The notes below the pieces were generated by a model, which was given only the letters and a program-made list of their open reading frames with translations, made no database searches and had not been told where the DNA came from. Positions 11,467 to 21,075 of a stretch of 37,627 nt of DNA are shown piece after piece; the first letter of the stretch is position 1; every line of letters starts with the position of its first letter. Origin of the DNA: an uncultured Paraglaciecola sp. (GTDB lineage Bacteria > Pseudomonadota > Gammaproteobacteria > Enterobacterales > Alteromonadaceae); assembly GCA_947498355.1 (NCBI GenBank), contig CANMKA010000035.1, forward strand, positions 1 to 37,627. Direction: 5' to 3'. The position numbers were made by a program, and so were the translations under genes.

Positions 11467-11916
11467 TTACGAGTGAGAATGCCCGTGGGCATGTCCGCCA
11501 TAGGCACCGTTTTCAGGTTCAAACACTGCTGGGCTAACATCAATACTCAAACCAAACTTTTCGGCTAACTCATCTAACACGTGGTCGGGTTTATACCTAA
11601 CCCAGAGCTCACCCACTTGCAGCACAGTATGGCGGTTACCTAAGTGATAACAAACCTTACTAAAGGTTAACCAGTCATCTGCCACTGCCGTAGACACAGG
11701 CTCAGCTTGGCCTTTTACCTCTATCAATTTTGCGCACTCAGTTTTAAGTATTTCACCTACTAATAATGGGTGACCTCGCTCCACAAAAATTCCAATATCT
11801 AAACCTTGATCGGTTTGGCCTTTAATTCGCGCTTTTTTGCGGGTGTCATGATCTAGGGTAATCGACCCATGGATGGGTTCATGAGTATGATGTAAGCGCT
11901 CATAAGCTTTCAACAT
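11467..11916 (-). CDS. ureE: Urease nickel metallochaperone UreE
   Basis: A 149-residue nickel-binding chaperone that delivers nickel to the UreFDG complex. The N-terminal domain includes GQTDQGLDIGIFVERGHPLLVGEIL. The C-terminal ferredoxin-like domain has the conserved dimer-interface metal motif CYHLGNRH. The protein ends in a short histidine tail (GGHAHGHSHS), much shorter than the tails of Klebsiella-type UreE, so nickel storage capacity is probably low. It follows ureC by 15 bp. Confidence 0.95.
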   Translation of the reverse strand: MLKAYERLHHTHEPIHGSITLDHDTRKKARIKGQTDQGLDIGIFVERGHPLLVGEILKTECAKLIEVKGQAEPVSTAVADDWLTFSKVCYHLGNRHTVLQVGELWVRYKPDHVLDELAEKFGLSIDVSPAVFEPENGAYGGHAHGHSHS

Positions 11917-11931
11917 AATTGAATCTGTTCC

Positions 11932-13635
11932 TTAAAATAAGCAATACAACTGAGCTAATGGTAACGAGGTGGCAGGCTCACAGGTAAGCAATTCACCATC
12001 CGCTCGCACTTCGTAAGTTTGTGCGTCGACTTCCATTTTTGGCTGCAAGCTATTGTGGATCATATCGTCTTTACCGATATTACGAGTGTTCTTACACACT
12101 CCAATCAAACGCGTCATACCGATTTTTTCGGGCACCCCTTTGTCAATAGAGGCTTGAGACATAAAGGTCATAGCAGTCTGCGCAGCGGCACTACCATGGG
12201 CACCAAACATAGGGCGATAATAAACGGGCTGAGGGGTAGGAATAGACGCATTCGCATCTCCCATAGGCGCAGCAGCAATGAAACCACCTTTTATGATCAT
12301 AGAAGGCTTAATGCCAAAGAAAGCTGGCTTCCACAAAACTAAATCGGCTAACTTGCCTACTTCTATTGAGCCAACATCATGACTAATACCATGGCTAATT
12401 GCCGGATTAATTGTGTACTTGGCTACGTAACGCTTAAGCCTAAAATTGTCGTTTCGCTCAGTGTCTGGGGCCAAAGGGCCACGTTGCTGCTTCATTTTAT
12501 GGGCAGTTTGCCAGGTTCGCGTGATCATCTCCCCTACTCGGCCCATAGCTTGTGAGTCAGAAGCAATCATACTGATTGCACCTATGTCATGCATAATATC
12601 TTCTGCGGCAATGCTTTCTTTGCGAATACGTGAGTCAGCAAAGGCAACATCTTCTGGAATACTGGGATCTAAGTGATGGCATACCATCAACATATCCAAA
12701 TGCTCGTCTATGGTGTTGATGGTGTATGGGCGAGTCGGATTAGTAGAGGAAGGCAATACATTGCTTTCGCCACATGCGCGAATAATATCAGGTGAGTGCC
12801 CACCACCCGCACCTTCGGTATGGTATGTATGAATAGTACGGCCTTTAAATGCGCCTATCGTGTCTTCTACAAAGCCAGATTCATTTAAGGTGTCGGTATG
12901 GATCGCCACTTGTACATCGTAACGTTCGGCAACGGATAAACAGTTGTCGATAGAAGCCGGTGTCGTCCCCCAATCTTCGTGAAGTTTTAAGCCACATACA
13001 CCAGCTTCAATTTGCTCTTCGATCGCAATAGGTAAACTCGCATTGCCTTTTCCTAAAAAGCCAAAGTTCATTGGAAAGTCGTTCGTCGCCTGTAACATTT
13101 TATAAATGTTCCATGGCCCAGGCGTACAAGTGGTTGCATTAGTGCCTGTTGCTGGCCCAGTGCCACCGCCTATCATAGTAGTCACACCCGACATTAACGC
13201 TTCGTCGATTTGCTGGGGGCAAATAAAGTGAATATGTGCATCTATGCCACCCGCGGTTAAAATTTGTCCTTCACCAGCTATGACTTCGGTGCCCGGCCCC
13301 ACTTCAATATCAATATTGTCTTGCACGTCTGGGTTGCCGGCTTTACCGATAATCGCGATGCGGCCATCTTTAATGCCCACGTCGGCTTTCACTATTCCCC
13401 AGTGGTCGAGTATAAGCGCATTGGTAATCACTAGATCGACGGTTGTGTGACAGGAGGCTTGGCTTTGGCCCATGCCATCGCGGATTACCTTACCACCCCC
13501 AAATTTCACTTCTTCGCCGTACTCGGTAAAGTCTTTTTCAACTTCTAGCCACAAATCCGTGTCACCTAAACGTACTCTGTCTCCCACAGTTGGGCCGAAC
13601 ATGTGTGCATAAGCGTGTTTATCAATTGTTGCCAT
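11932..13635 (-). CDS. ureC: Urease alpha subunit (catalytic)
   Basis: The 567-residue catalytic subunit hydrolyses urea to ammonia and carbamate. All expected active-site residues are visible at their usual numbers: nickel ligands H134 and H136 ([11 protein letters not shown]), the lysine to be carbamylated K217 ([12 protein letters not shown]), H246 ([12 protein letters not shown]), H272 ([12 protein letters not shown]) and D360 ([10 protein letters not shown]). The mobile-flap pair C319-H320 is in MVCHHLDP. The length is standard. The ATG lies 2 bp after the ureB stop, so translation is coupled. Confidence 0.98.
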   Translation of the reverse strand: MATIDKHAYAHMFGPTVGDRVRLGDTDLWLEVEKDFTEYGEEVKFGGGKVIRDGMGQSQASCHTTVDLVITNALILDHWGIVKADVGIKDGRIAIIGKAGNPDVQDNIDIEVGPGTEVIAGEGQILTAGGIDAHIHFICPQQIDEALMSGVTTMIGGGTGPATGTNATTCTPGPWNIYKMLQATNDFPMNFGFLGKGNASLPIAIEEQIEAGVCGLKLHEDWGTTPASIDNCLSVAERYDVQVAIHTDTLNESGFVEDTIGAFKGRTIHTYHTEGAGGGHSPDIIRACGESNVLPSSTNPTRPYTINTIDEHLDMLMVCHHLDPSIPEDVAFADSRIRKESIAAEDIMHDIGAISMIASDSQAMGRVGEMITRTWQTAHKMKQQRGPLAPDTERNDNFRLKRYVAKYTINPAISHGISHDVGSIEVGKLADLVLWKPAFFGIKPSMIIKGGFIAAAPMGDANASIPTPQPVYYRPMFGAHGSAAAQTAMTFMSQASIDKGVPEKIGMTRLIGVCKNTRNIGKDDMIHNSLQPKMEVDAQTYEVRADGELLTCEPATSLPLAQLYCLF

Positions 13636-13637
13636 AA

Positions 13638-13943
13638 CTACACGTCTCCTTGAACTAAACCACGAAAACCAAATACGCGACGCTTACCTGCATAAGCAAC
13701 TAAGGTCACTTCTCGCTCTTGCCCCGGCTCAAAGCGCACTGCCGTACCCGAAGTAATATCTAAACGAAAGCCTTTGCAGGCCTCTCGGTCAAAAACCAAG
13801 GCAGCATTCACTTCATAAAAATGATAATGAGAGCCAACTTGAATCGGTCGGTCGCCACTGTTAGCCACTGTGACTTGTATGGTTGGACGGCCAAGGTTCA
13901 TTTGACGTTCGCCGTGATCAGTTTTAATTTCGCCTGGGATCAT
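13638..13943 (-). CDS. ureB: Urease beta subunit
   Basis: A 101-residue non-catalytic subunit. The start MIPGEI, the [16 protein letters not shown] core, [17 protein letters not shown] and the terminal [12 protein letters not shown] are all standard for separate bacterial UreB. It sits between ureA (12 bp upstream) and ureC (2 bp downstream) and forms the (ABC)3 holoenzyme with them. Confidence 0.97.
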   Translation of the reverse strand: MIPGEIKTDHGERQMNLGRPTIQVTVANSGDRPIQVGSHYHFYEVNAALVFDREACKGFRLDITSGTAVRFEPGQEREVTLVAYAGKRRVFGFRGLVQGDV

Positions 13944-13955
13944 GAGTTATCATCC

Positions 13956-14258
13956 TTAAACAATAGGGTTATGCACTGTGACGAGTTTCGTTCCATCAGG
14001 AAAGGTCGCTTCTACTTGTACTTCTGCAAGCAATTCGGGCACGCCTTGCATTACTTGATCGCGAGACAACAAGGTGCGGCCATAGTCCATCATTTCGGCT
14101 ACGGTTTTACCGTCTCTGGCGCCCTCCATGATCTCCATCGAAATATATGCCATGGCTTCTGGATAATTAAGCTTCACGCCACGGCCTAAACGTCGCTCAG
14201 CTAGCAAGGCCGCAGTGAACAATAATAACTTGTCTTTTTCTCTTGGTAATAAATCCAT
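13956..14258 (-). CDS. ureA: Urease gamma subunit
   Basis: A 100-residue smallest urease subunit, complete, starting [24 protein letters not shown] and ending [15 protein letters not shown]. The separate gamma, beta and alpha genes are the usual proteobacterial layout, unlike the fused forms of Helicobacter. It begins 78 bp after ureD. Confidence 0.97.
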   Translation of the reverse strand: MDLLPREKDKLLLFTAALLAERRLGRGVKLNYPEAMAYISMEIMEGARDGKTVAEMMDYGRTLLSRDQVMQGVPELLAEVQVEATFPDGTKLVTVHNPIV

Positions 14259-14336
14259 ATGCTCGATACTCGTTACTTAGTAGGCGGAATCAACCCGCGC
14301 AATGAATGTTCATCATCTGTTATAAAGGTGTCGCGT

Positions 14337-15239
14337 TTAGGTATACCATATGCGCGGCACACTCCCATCTCGCTCTAAATACAAAGGCCGTAATACTTTC
14401 CACAAAGCCACAAAAATTTGCTTGCACTGTTCGGCTTGCTTACCCAAATAGCGAATAATAATCAGTTGGCCTATACGCGTCACGCTAACCAAAGTCTGGG
14501 CGTTTTGCTCTTCAATTAAACCACGAAGTTTTCTAATGACTTCTTGCTGCTTAGTTTGGCAAACCTGCGCGTTGGGTGCATAAGCTAATAAGGTAGCAAA
14601 CACATGATTATTGGCTAAGCCTGCGCTATGTTGTTGAATCGAACCACCTAAACTGTGAGTATGTTGCGGCTCGACGACAATTCGGTCGTGAAATATGAGT
14701 TTATCATCGCAAAATACTTGGTTTAACTGGCTGAACTTGCCTTGCTCAAAGGTTTGTCCCGAACTCGGCAAACCTAAAGATGTGATATCCCAGCCTAAAT
14801 ATACGCTGTCGCTTTGCAGCTTAACGATCACCTGATTAATCCCTTCAGCACCATCATAAACTATGGTTTCAAGGGGGAAGTGCTCACATTTTGCCTGGGA
14901 CGCTATATCAATTGTGGTGATTTGTTTTTGCTCTGGATTGCCGATACTGGCATCGTGTCTCGCTCGGTAAAAGCGATTGGCACCTGGGGTCGTCAGCAAT
15001 ACATGGGCACCTTGAGGCAAGTCTAAATCCACATGGAGTACGTCACCCGACACTATGCCAGCAGGAGGATGTAGCAAGTAAACATGAGCACATTGTCGCC
15101 CTTCAGGATACAAGGCCTTTTGAATAGACAAAGGCCCGACTCTTTGGGTTCGGGCGAGTTGTGTACCATGTTCATTGTGGCTAAAGGTTAGGCCTAATTT
15201 AGCCAGCCATTGCCTAGGTTTAACTTGGATTTCGCTCAT
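14337..15239 (-). CDS. ureD: Urease accessory protein UreD (UreH)
   Basis: A 300-residue scaffold that binds apo-urease directly and recruits UreF and UreG. Family hallmarks are visible: HVYLLHPPAGIVSGDVLHVDLDLPQGAHVLLTTPGANRFYR (about 52-92), CEHFPLETIVYDGA, the WDITSLGLPSSGQTFEQG block, and the C-terminal RYLGKQAEQCKQIFVALW with a terminal VPRIW. It is the first ure gene and follows urtE by 40 bp. No strong terminator lies between them, so urt and ure may form one long transcript. The ribosome binding site is weak. Confidence 0.95.
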   Translation of the reverse strand: MSEIQVKPRQWLAKLGLTFSHNEHGTQLARTQRVGPLSIQKALYPEGRQCAHVYLLHPPAGIVSGDVLHVDLDLPQGAHVLLTTPGANRFYRARHDASIGNPEQKQITTIDIASQAKCEHFPLETIVYDGAEGINQVIVKLQSDSVYLGWDITSLGLPSSGQTFEQGKFSQLNQVFCDDKLIFHDRIVVEPQHTHSLGGSIQQHSAGLANNHVFATLLAYAPNAQVCQTKQQEVIRKLRGLIEEQNAQTLVSVTRIGQLIIIRYLGKQAEQCKQIFVALWKVLRPLYLERDGSVPRIWYT

Positions 15240-15279
15240 CTAATGCTAGCTTTTTCTTATTAGTATCGCCTTTCGACGG

Positions 15280-15975
15280 TTACACAGCCAAATATTGGCC
15301 AACCAGTTCATCGGTTAATTGTGCCATGGGACCGGTCGACATAACATGCCCTTTTTCCATCAACACAAATTCTTCGCCTATAGCGCGAGCAAACGGCAGT
15401 TTTTGCTCAACTAAGACGATAGTCATGCCCTGCTCTTTGTTTAGCTTGAGTAATACATCACGAATTAACTGAACTATGTTGGGCTGGATCCCTTCGTTAG
15501 GTTCATCCAGAATCAATACTTCAGGATTAAGCACCAAGGCGCGGCCAATGGCTAATTGTTGTTGCTGACCACCCGACAAATCACCACCACGCCTGTGCAG
15601 CATTTCTTTTAGCACAGGAAACAACTCATACACGTGCTCTGGAATGGTTTTACTGGTTTGGCGCTTACAATTAAGGCTAACTTTTAGATTTTCTTCGACG
15701 GTTAACTGAGGAAAAATATGGCGTCCTTGAGGTACATATCCTATGCCCATTTCGGGACGAGATTCAACGCTGCGCTTGGCTGCGTCTTCTCCAGCGATAC
15801 GTAAACTGCCGCTACTAATAGGCAATAAGCCCATGATAACCTTTAATAAAGTGGTTTTCCCCACACCATTTCGGCCCATAATGCAGGTTCTCGAACCTTT
15901 TTTAATGTCTAGGTTCATGTCCCATAAAATCTGGGTGCCGCCGTATCGCTGATCAACGGATTTAAGTTCGATCAT
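15280..15975 (-). CDS. urtE: Urea ABC transporter, ATP-binding protein UrtE
   Basis: A 231-residue LivF-type ATPase. Walker A is GRNGVGKTTL (about 34-43), the signature is DLSGGQQQQLAIGRAL, Walker B is VLILDEPNEGIQP, and the H-loop region is glutamine-substituted (LVEQKL), as is usual for LivF/UrtE proteins. The ATG overlaps the urtD stop by one base (TAATG), showing translational coupling. It pairs with UrtD to energise urea import through UrtBC. Confidence 0.95.
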   Translation of the reverse strand: MIELKSVDQRYGGTQILWDMNLDIKKGSRTCIMGRNGVGKTTLLKVIMGLLPISSGSLRIAGEDAAKRSVESRPEMGIGYVPQGRHIFPQLTVEENLKVSLNCKRQTSKTIPEHVYELFPVLKEMLHRRGGDLSGGQQQQLAIGRALVLNPEVLILDEPNEGIQPNIVQLIRDVLLKLNKEQGMTIVLVEQKLPFARAIGEEFVLMEKGHVMSTGPMAQLTDELVGQYLAV

Positions 15976-16784
15976 TAGCCTTGCTCCTCACCCAAATACA
16001 CTTGGATGACTTCTGGATTGGATTGAATATCAGACATACTGCCTTCGGCTAACACCGAGCCTTGATGCAATACTGTTACTGTGCGAGCAATAGAGCGCAC
16101 AAACGCCATGTCATGTTCAACTACGACTACAGAGTGCTCACCGGCAAGGGACGTTAATAACTCGGCTGTGCGTTCGGTTTCTTGGCCTGTCATACCTGCC
16201 ACTGGTTCATCAACCAACAGCACTCTGGGATTAGCGGCGAGTAACATGCCAATTTCTAACCATTGCTTTTGTCCATGAGACAAACGCCCCGCAGGATAAT
16301 TGCGCTCTTGGATAAGATCTATTGTGTGCAGAATTTCGGCAATACGGTCTTGTTGCTCTCCCGTTAATTTATGAAATAGTGAGGTCCAGATCCCTTTGTC
16401 GCCTTTTAAGCTTAATTCAATATTTTCAAACACCGAAAGCTGCTCAAATACCGTTGGCTTTTGAAATTTACGGCCGATCCCAGCTCTGGCAATTTCGGCC
16501 TCGTCTAGCTGTAACAAATCGACTTGCTGACCAAAATTTATCTTGCCTGTGTCGGGTCGGGTTTTACCCGTAATCACATCCATTAAGGTGGTTTTACCGG
16601 CACCATTAGCACCAATTAAACAACGCAGTTCTCCGTCATTTATATACAAATTCATGTCATTTAGGGCTTTAAACCCGTCAAAACTAACGCTGACATCTTC
16701 AACATACAGGATCACCCCATGACGTGTATCGGGGCGAATGTTTTCGGTAGCGGTAATCGGCGAACCTGATTTATCGACAATCAT
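15975..16784 (-). CDS. urtD: Urea ABC transporter, ATP-binding protein UrtD
   Basis: A 269-residue LivG-type ATPase with Walker A GANGAGKTTL, the signature RLSHGQKQWLEIGMLLA, Walker B RVLLVDEPVAGM and the H-loop VVVVEHDMAFV. An N-terminal extension of about 25 residues precedes the ATPase domain. The ATG overlaps the urtC stop by four bases (ATGA), with a strong GGGGAGGTG upstream, so coupling is clear. Confidence 0.95.
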   Translation of the reverse strand: MIVDKSGSPITATENIRPDTRHGVILYVEDVSVSFDGFKALNDMNLYINDGELRCLIGANGAGKTTLMDVITGKTRPDTGKINFGQQVDLLQLDEAEIARAGIGRKFQKPTVFEQLSVFENIELSLKGDKGIWTSLFHKLTGEQQDRIAEILHTIDLIQERNYPAGRLSHGQKQWLEIGMLLAANPRVLLVDEPVAGMTGQETERTAELLTSLAGEHSVVVVEHDMAFVRSIARTVTVLHQGSVLAEGSMSDIQSNPEVIQVYLGEEQG

Positions 16785-17959
16785 GATTTCACCTCCCCTG
16801 CTTTGTTCTTAGTGCTAGAGTTTGGCTGGTCATTTTGCGACACATCACCTTTAAATTTGGCGATTATCGAAGGCACAAACCCAGCAATACCTTTAGGTAG
16901 CAACAAGGTGACTAACACAAACATGCCGCCCAAAGCATATAACCAAGCTTCTGGCATGATGGCGGTAAAACGGGTTTTTGCATAGCTCACGACTATGGCG
17001 CCAATTAATGCGCCATATAAAGAATTACGCCCACCCACGGCAACCCAAATAACCATTTCAATAGAATTAAGAGGCGAGAACTCACCGGGATTAATTATGC
17101 CAACTTGGGGCACATATAACGCCCCCGCTAGTCCAGCAATGAGGGCAGATACCACATAAATCCAAACTTTGTAATCTTCGGGCTTGTACCCTACGAACCG
17201 CACGCGATTTTCTGCGTCGCGGATAGCGGTTACAACTCGGCCCATTTTCGAATTCACTATGTAATGGCACACACAATAAGCCAAGGCGAGGATCACCGCA
17301 GTGGCGATAAACAACCCTAACTTAGTACTAGGTTGTTGTAACGAAAAGCCGAAGATTTCTTTAAAATCGGTTAGGCCATTGTTGCCCCCAAAGCCCATTT
17401 CGTTACGGAAAAAGGCCAGCATTAATGCGTAGGTCACGGCTTGAGTCATAATAGACAAGTACACGCCGCTGACGCGAGAACGAAAGGCCAACATGCCAAA
17501 CACGTAAGCCAGTAATCCAGGCCCCAAAAACACCATGACTACCATCCAAATGACGCTGTCGGATCCCATCCAGTACCAAGGCAGTTCGGTCCAATTCAAA
17601 AACACCATAAAATCTGGCAATTCGGGGTTGCCATATACTCCGCGGTCCCCAATTTGACGCATTAAGTACATACCCATGGCATAACCGCCTAGGGTGAAAA
17701 ATGCGCCATGCCCTAAGCTTAAAATACCGCAATATCCCCAAACCAAATCCACAGCTAATGCCAACAAGGCGTAACATAAGTATTTACCAAATAAGCTCAC
17801 AGTGTAATCGCTTACATGTAGCAGTGAGCCTTCGGCAAACATCAGGTTGCAAATACTGACGTACGTGGTTGCCAATAGTAATACTGCGATCACTACATGC
17901 AGGTTGCTAAGCTTGCCTAACGGTCCAGACGACTTAGATATTAATGATGAAGTAGCCAT
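16781..17959 (-). CDS. urtC: Urea ABC transporter, permease UrtC
   Basis: A 392-residue LivM-type inner-membrane permease with many hydrophobic helices. Family segments include DLVWGYCGILSLGHGAFFTLGGYAMGMYLMRQIG (about 63-96), the long UrtC-specific insert around YGNPELPDFMVFLNWTELPWYW, GFGGNNGLTDF and VWVAVGGRNSLYGALIGAI (read as IEMVIWVAVGGRNSLYG). The start codon overlaps the urtB stop by one base (TAATG). The C-terminus is a polar tail. Confidence 0.95.
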   Translation of the reverse strand: MATSSLISKSSGPLGKLSNLHVVIAVLLLATTYVSICNLMFAEGSLLHVSDYTVSLFGKYLCYALLALAVDLVWGYCGILSLGHGAFFTLGGYAMGMYLMRQIGDRGVYGNPELPDFMVFLNWTELPWYWMGSDSVIWMVVMVFLGPGLLAYVFGMLAFRSRVSGVYLSIMTQAVTYALMLAFFRNEMGFGGNNGLTDFKEIFGFSLQQPSTKLGLFIATAVILALAYCVCHYIVNSKMGRVVTAIRDAENRVRFVGYKPEDYKVWIYVVSALIAGLAGALYVPQVGIINPGEFSPLNSIEMVIWVAVGGRNSLYGALIGAIVVSYAKTRFTAIMPEAWLYALGGMFVLVTLLLPKGIAGFVPSIIAKFKGDVSQNDQPNSSTKNKAGEVKS

Positions 17960-19593
17960 TAGTCAGCCGACCTCCCTTTTTGTGGAAACAGTCCTTTAGG
18001 ACGCTTTTGGATAAACAGCACCAATCCAACTAAGACGATAATGTTTGCCAAGACCGAGCCAGTAATAGGCTCTAAGAATTTATTAATTGAACCTAAGGAC
18101 ATAGCCGCAACTAGCGTGCCCCATAAGTTGCCCACACCACCAAATACAACCACCAAGAAAGAATCAATGATGTAAGCTTGTCCTAAGTTAGGCCCAACAT
18201 TAGTTAACTGGCTTAGTACTACCCCAGCTATACCCGCTATACCTGAACCTAAGCCAAAGGTGATGGCATCAACCCAATCACTCTTAATACTTAAGGCTCG
18301 CGCCATATCACGGTTTTGCGATACCGCCCGCACATGTAAGCCAAGTGAAGATTTTTTCAAAATCATTAACAACGCAAAAAACACCATAAGCGAGAAAATA
18401 ATGATGTATAAGCGGTTATAGGTAAGGGAAAACACAGGGTTAATTTGCAACGAACCGCTCATCCATTCTGGTGAGGCAACTTGACGGTTTAGAGGCGAGA
18501 AAATGGTACGTACTAGTTGTTGTAAAATTAAGCTAATACCAAAGGTAGCTAACAAGGTTTCTAGGGGGCGACCTTTTAAGAAACGAATAACACAGCGCTC
18601 AATGATGATACCCACAGAACCCGAAACCAAAAATGCTAACGGAATAGCAATAAACAGTGAATATTCAATAAGGTGAGGAAAAATAAGCTGTACCACGTAA
18701 GTGGTGTAAGCACCTAGCATGATCATTTCGCCGTGGGCCATATTAATTACGCCCATGACCCCAAAGGTAATGGCAAGGCCAATGGCAGCAAGCAGTAAAA
18801 CCGAACCTAAACTCAAACCAAAAAAGATGTTTTCGACTACGCCATAAAACTCTCGCTTGCTTTCAATGCTATCAAGAGCATCTTGTATAGCGCTGCGCAG
18901 GGCAACGTGTTCTGGTTCTTGGCTATTTTTATCAATCAGCTCTAATTGCTGGACCAAGGCATTTTTCACTGCAGGCTCTAGGCTTTCTCCTAAACTGGCG
19001 ACTGCAGCCACTTTTTGCGCTGTATCACCGTTTTTAAGTTGTTGTACATCGAGCAACACCTGCATTAAGGCTTGTACGTCTGAATCTTTTTCTTGTTCGA
19101 TCAACGATTGAATTAAATCAAGGGCGCTGTCATTAGGCTTGTCGATGAGTTGTTTAAGAGCAGCTATTCGGTTGTCTGGATCCTCATCGGTTAGGTCTAA
19201 CTTGGCCAATAGGCTGCGGATTTGACCTCGTAATCGGTTGTTGGTACGAATTTTTTTTATTTGTTTTTTCGTTACAGGTGCTAACTCTGTGCCGCCAAGC
19301 ACATCGGTCAACTCGTACTGTTTTTGTTGATTTACCACAGCACGCACTATCATGTTAGAGCCGCGAACGTAATACAGCTCACCATCGAGTAAATATTGCA
19401 GTAGAGGACGTGTACTAGGGGTTTTAGTAGCGGCGATTTGGTCGACCAAAGGCGCCATTTTACTTAATTTAGCTTTGGGTAATTGGGTGGTGAGTGCAGA
19501 CAATGATGAGCCGTTTTCGGCTTGACTACCGCCTTCCGCGAATATGTGAGTGCACACAAATAAACCGAACATCACTAGGATCGTTCTCAACAT
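17959..19593 (-). CDS. urtB: Urea ABC transporter, permease UrtB
   Basis: About 544 residues. I place the start at the ATG at 19593, because AAGGAAGG stands four bases before it and a clean signal peptide (LRTILVMFGLFVCTHIFAEGG) follows; an ATG seven codons upstream is less likely. Residues to about 250 form a periplasmic helical region with HEAT-like character, found in proteobacterial UrtB. The rest is the LivH-type permease (FGVMGVINMAHGEMIMLGAYTTYV, GRPLETLLATFGISLILQQLVR, VVVFGGVGNLWGTLVAAMSLG). It is separated from urtA by a hairpin. Confidence 0.93.
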   Translation of the reverse strand: MLRTILVMFGLFVCTHIFAEGGSQAENGSSLSALTTQLPKAKLSKMAPLVDQIAATKTPSTRPLLQYLLDGELYYVRGSNMIVRAVVNQQKQYELTDVLGGTELAPVTKKQIKKIRTNNRLRGQIRSLLAKLDLTDEDPDNRIAALKQLIDKPNDSALDLIQSLIEQEKDSDVQALMQVLLDVQQLKNGDTAQKVAAVASLGESLEPAVKNALVQQLELIDKNSQEPEHVALRSAIQDALDSIESKREFYGVVENIFFGLSLGSVLLLAAIGLAITFGVMGVINMAHGEMIMLGAYTTYVVQLIFPHLIEYSLFIAIPLAFLVSGSVGIIIERCVIRFLKGRPLETLLATFGISLILQQLVRTIFSPLNRQVASPEWMSGSLQINPVFSLTYNRLYIIIFSLMVFFALLMILKKSSLGLHVRAVSQNRDMARALSIKSDWVDAITFGLGSGIAGIAGVVLSQLTNVGPNLGQAYIIDSFLVVVFGGVGNLWGTLVAAMSLGSINKFLEPITGSVLANIIVLVGLVLFIQKRPKGLFPQKGRSAD

Positions 19594-19687
19594 TGTGCCT
19601 TCCTTATTAAACATGTGAACAAAAATTTCTCAATTTTCTGGCTAGCCTGTGTCTATTAGTTGACCAGTTTTGCTAGGCCTAAAACAT

Positions 19688-19715
19688 GAGTACCCCGTTA
19701 AATAACGGGGCACTC
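19688..19715 (-). promoter_or_regulatory. Intercistronic hairpin between urtA and urtB
   Basis: A near-perfect inverted repeat (GAGTGCCCCGTTA on the minus strand, one mismatch, AACGGGG core) lies about 40 bp after the urtA stop. It is followed only by a short T stretch. Such hairpins after binding-protein genes usually act as partial terminators or 3'-end stabilisers, giving more UrtA than membrane components. That role is inferred. Confidence 0.7.
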
Positions 19716-19752
19716 GTACAGATAATTTATCTGAAAATTAACTAACTGTCTG

Positions 19753-21036
19753 TTAGAAGTTTTGACCAGAGCATTTGGCTGTCTTCACGTCGAAGTTACC
19801 GCAGCTCACTGGTGGCGTCCAATCAGAGATTAGGTTTTTAGAGCTAGGTAAGAAGTCAGACCAAGCATCACCAATCACAGTGTCAGGCGTTTCCCATACC
19901 ACTTCAAACTGACCATCTTCTTGAATTTCACCAATTAACACAGGCTTAGACAAGTGGTGGTTAGCGTTCATTACCGCAGTACCCCCAGTCAGGTTAGGTA
20001 CAGCTACGCCAATCATGGCTTGCTCTACTGCGTCTACGTCAGTAGTACCCACTTTCTCAACAGCTTTTGCCCACATTTTGAAACCGATATAGGTGGCTTC
20101 CATTGGGTCGTTAGTTACGCGCTTGTCGTCTTTGATGAATTTTTTCCAAGCTGCAATAAACTCGTCATTTTCGTCAGACTCAACGCTTTGGAAGTAGTTC
20201 CAAGCCGCTAAGTGACCAACAAGAGGCTTAGTATCAAAACCAGATAACTCTTCTTCACCTACCGAGAAAGCAACAACTGGAATGTCTTCAGCAGAAATAC
20301 CTTGGTTACCTAATTCCTTGTAGAAAGGAATGTTAGCGTCACCGTTAATAGTAGACACTACGGCAGTTTTCTTGCCAGCAGAACCAAACTTCTTGATATC
20401 AGACACAATACCCTGCCAGTCAGAGTGACCGAAAGGTGTATAGTTAATCATGATGTCTTCGTCTTTAACGCCTTTAGCTTTAAGGTAAGCCTCTAGGATT
20501 TTGTTGGTTGTACGTGGGTAAACATAATCTGTTCCAGCCAGTACCCAACGTGTTGCACCTATGTCGTTCATTAGGTAATCAACCGCGGGAATCGCTTGTT
20601 GGTTAGGCGCAGCACCTGTGTAGAATACATTTTTAGACGATTCTTCACCTTCGTACTGAACTGGGTAGAACAATAAGCCGTTTAGCTCTTCGATAACAGG
20701 TAAGACTGACTTACGTGATACCGATGTCCAGCAACCAAAAATTACATCAACTTTTTCTTTAGCTAATAGCTCACGGGTTTTTTCTGCAAATAAAGGCCAG
20801 TTAGACGCTGGGTCAACCACAACTGGCTCAAGCTTTTTACCCAATAAACCACCGGCTTTGTTTTGCTCTTCGATCATCATAAGAACAGTATCTTTCAGTG
20901 TGGTTTCACTGATAGCCATAGTGCCCGATAATGAGTGTAAAACGCCCACTTTGATAGTGTCTGCTGCAATAGCAAACTGAGCTACCATGCTGCTAGCAAT
21001 GATAGAGCTAGCAGCAATAAATTTTTTCAATTTCAT
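19753..21036 (-). CDS. urtA: Urea ABC transporter, substrate-binding protein UrtA
   Basis: A 427-residue periplasmic binding protein of the Leu/Ile/Val-amide type. A signal peptide (MKLKKFIAASSIIASSMVAQFAIAAD) is cleaved after AIA. Urea-type features include VGVLHSLSGTMAISETTLKD, GCWTSVSRKSVLPVIEELNGLLFYPVQYEGEESS and WVLAGTDYVYPRTTN, which separate it from LivJ and AmiC. AAGGA lies six bases before the ATG. It is 39 bp after the porin gene, so the two are probably co-transcribed. Confidence 0.96.
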   Translation of the reverse strand: MKLKKFIAASSIIASSMVAQFAIAADTIKVGVLHSLSGTMAISETTLKDTVLMMIEEQNKAGGLLGKKLEPVVVDPASNWPLFAEKTRELLAKEKVDVIFGCWTSVSRKSVLPVIEELNGLLFYPVQYEGEESSKNVFYTGAAPNQQAIPAVDYLMNDIGATRWVLAGTDYVYPRTTNKILEAYLKAKGVKDEDIMINYTPFGHSDWQGIVSDIKKFGSAGKKTAVVSTINGDANIPFYKELGNQGISAEDIPVVAFSVGEEELSGFDTKPLVGHLAAWNYFQSVESDENDEFIAAWKKFIKDDKRVTNDPMEATYIGFKMWAKAVEKVGTTDVDAVEQAMIGVAVPNLTGGTAVMNANHHLSKPVLIGEIQEDGQFEVVWETPDTVIGDAWSDFLPSSKNLISDWTPPVSCGNFDVKTAKCSGQNF

Positions 21037-21075
21037 ATTAAGTCCTTGTTCGGTGTAAAATTAGTCAATAACGAC

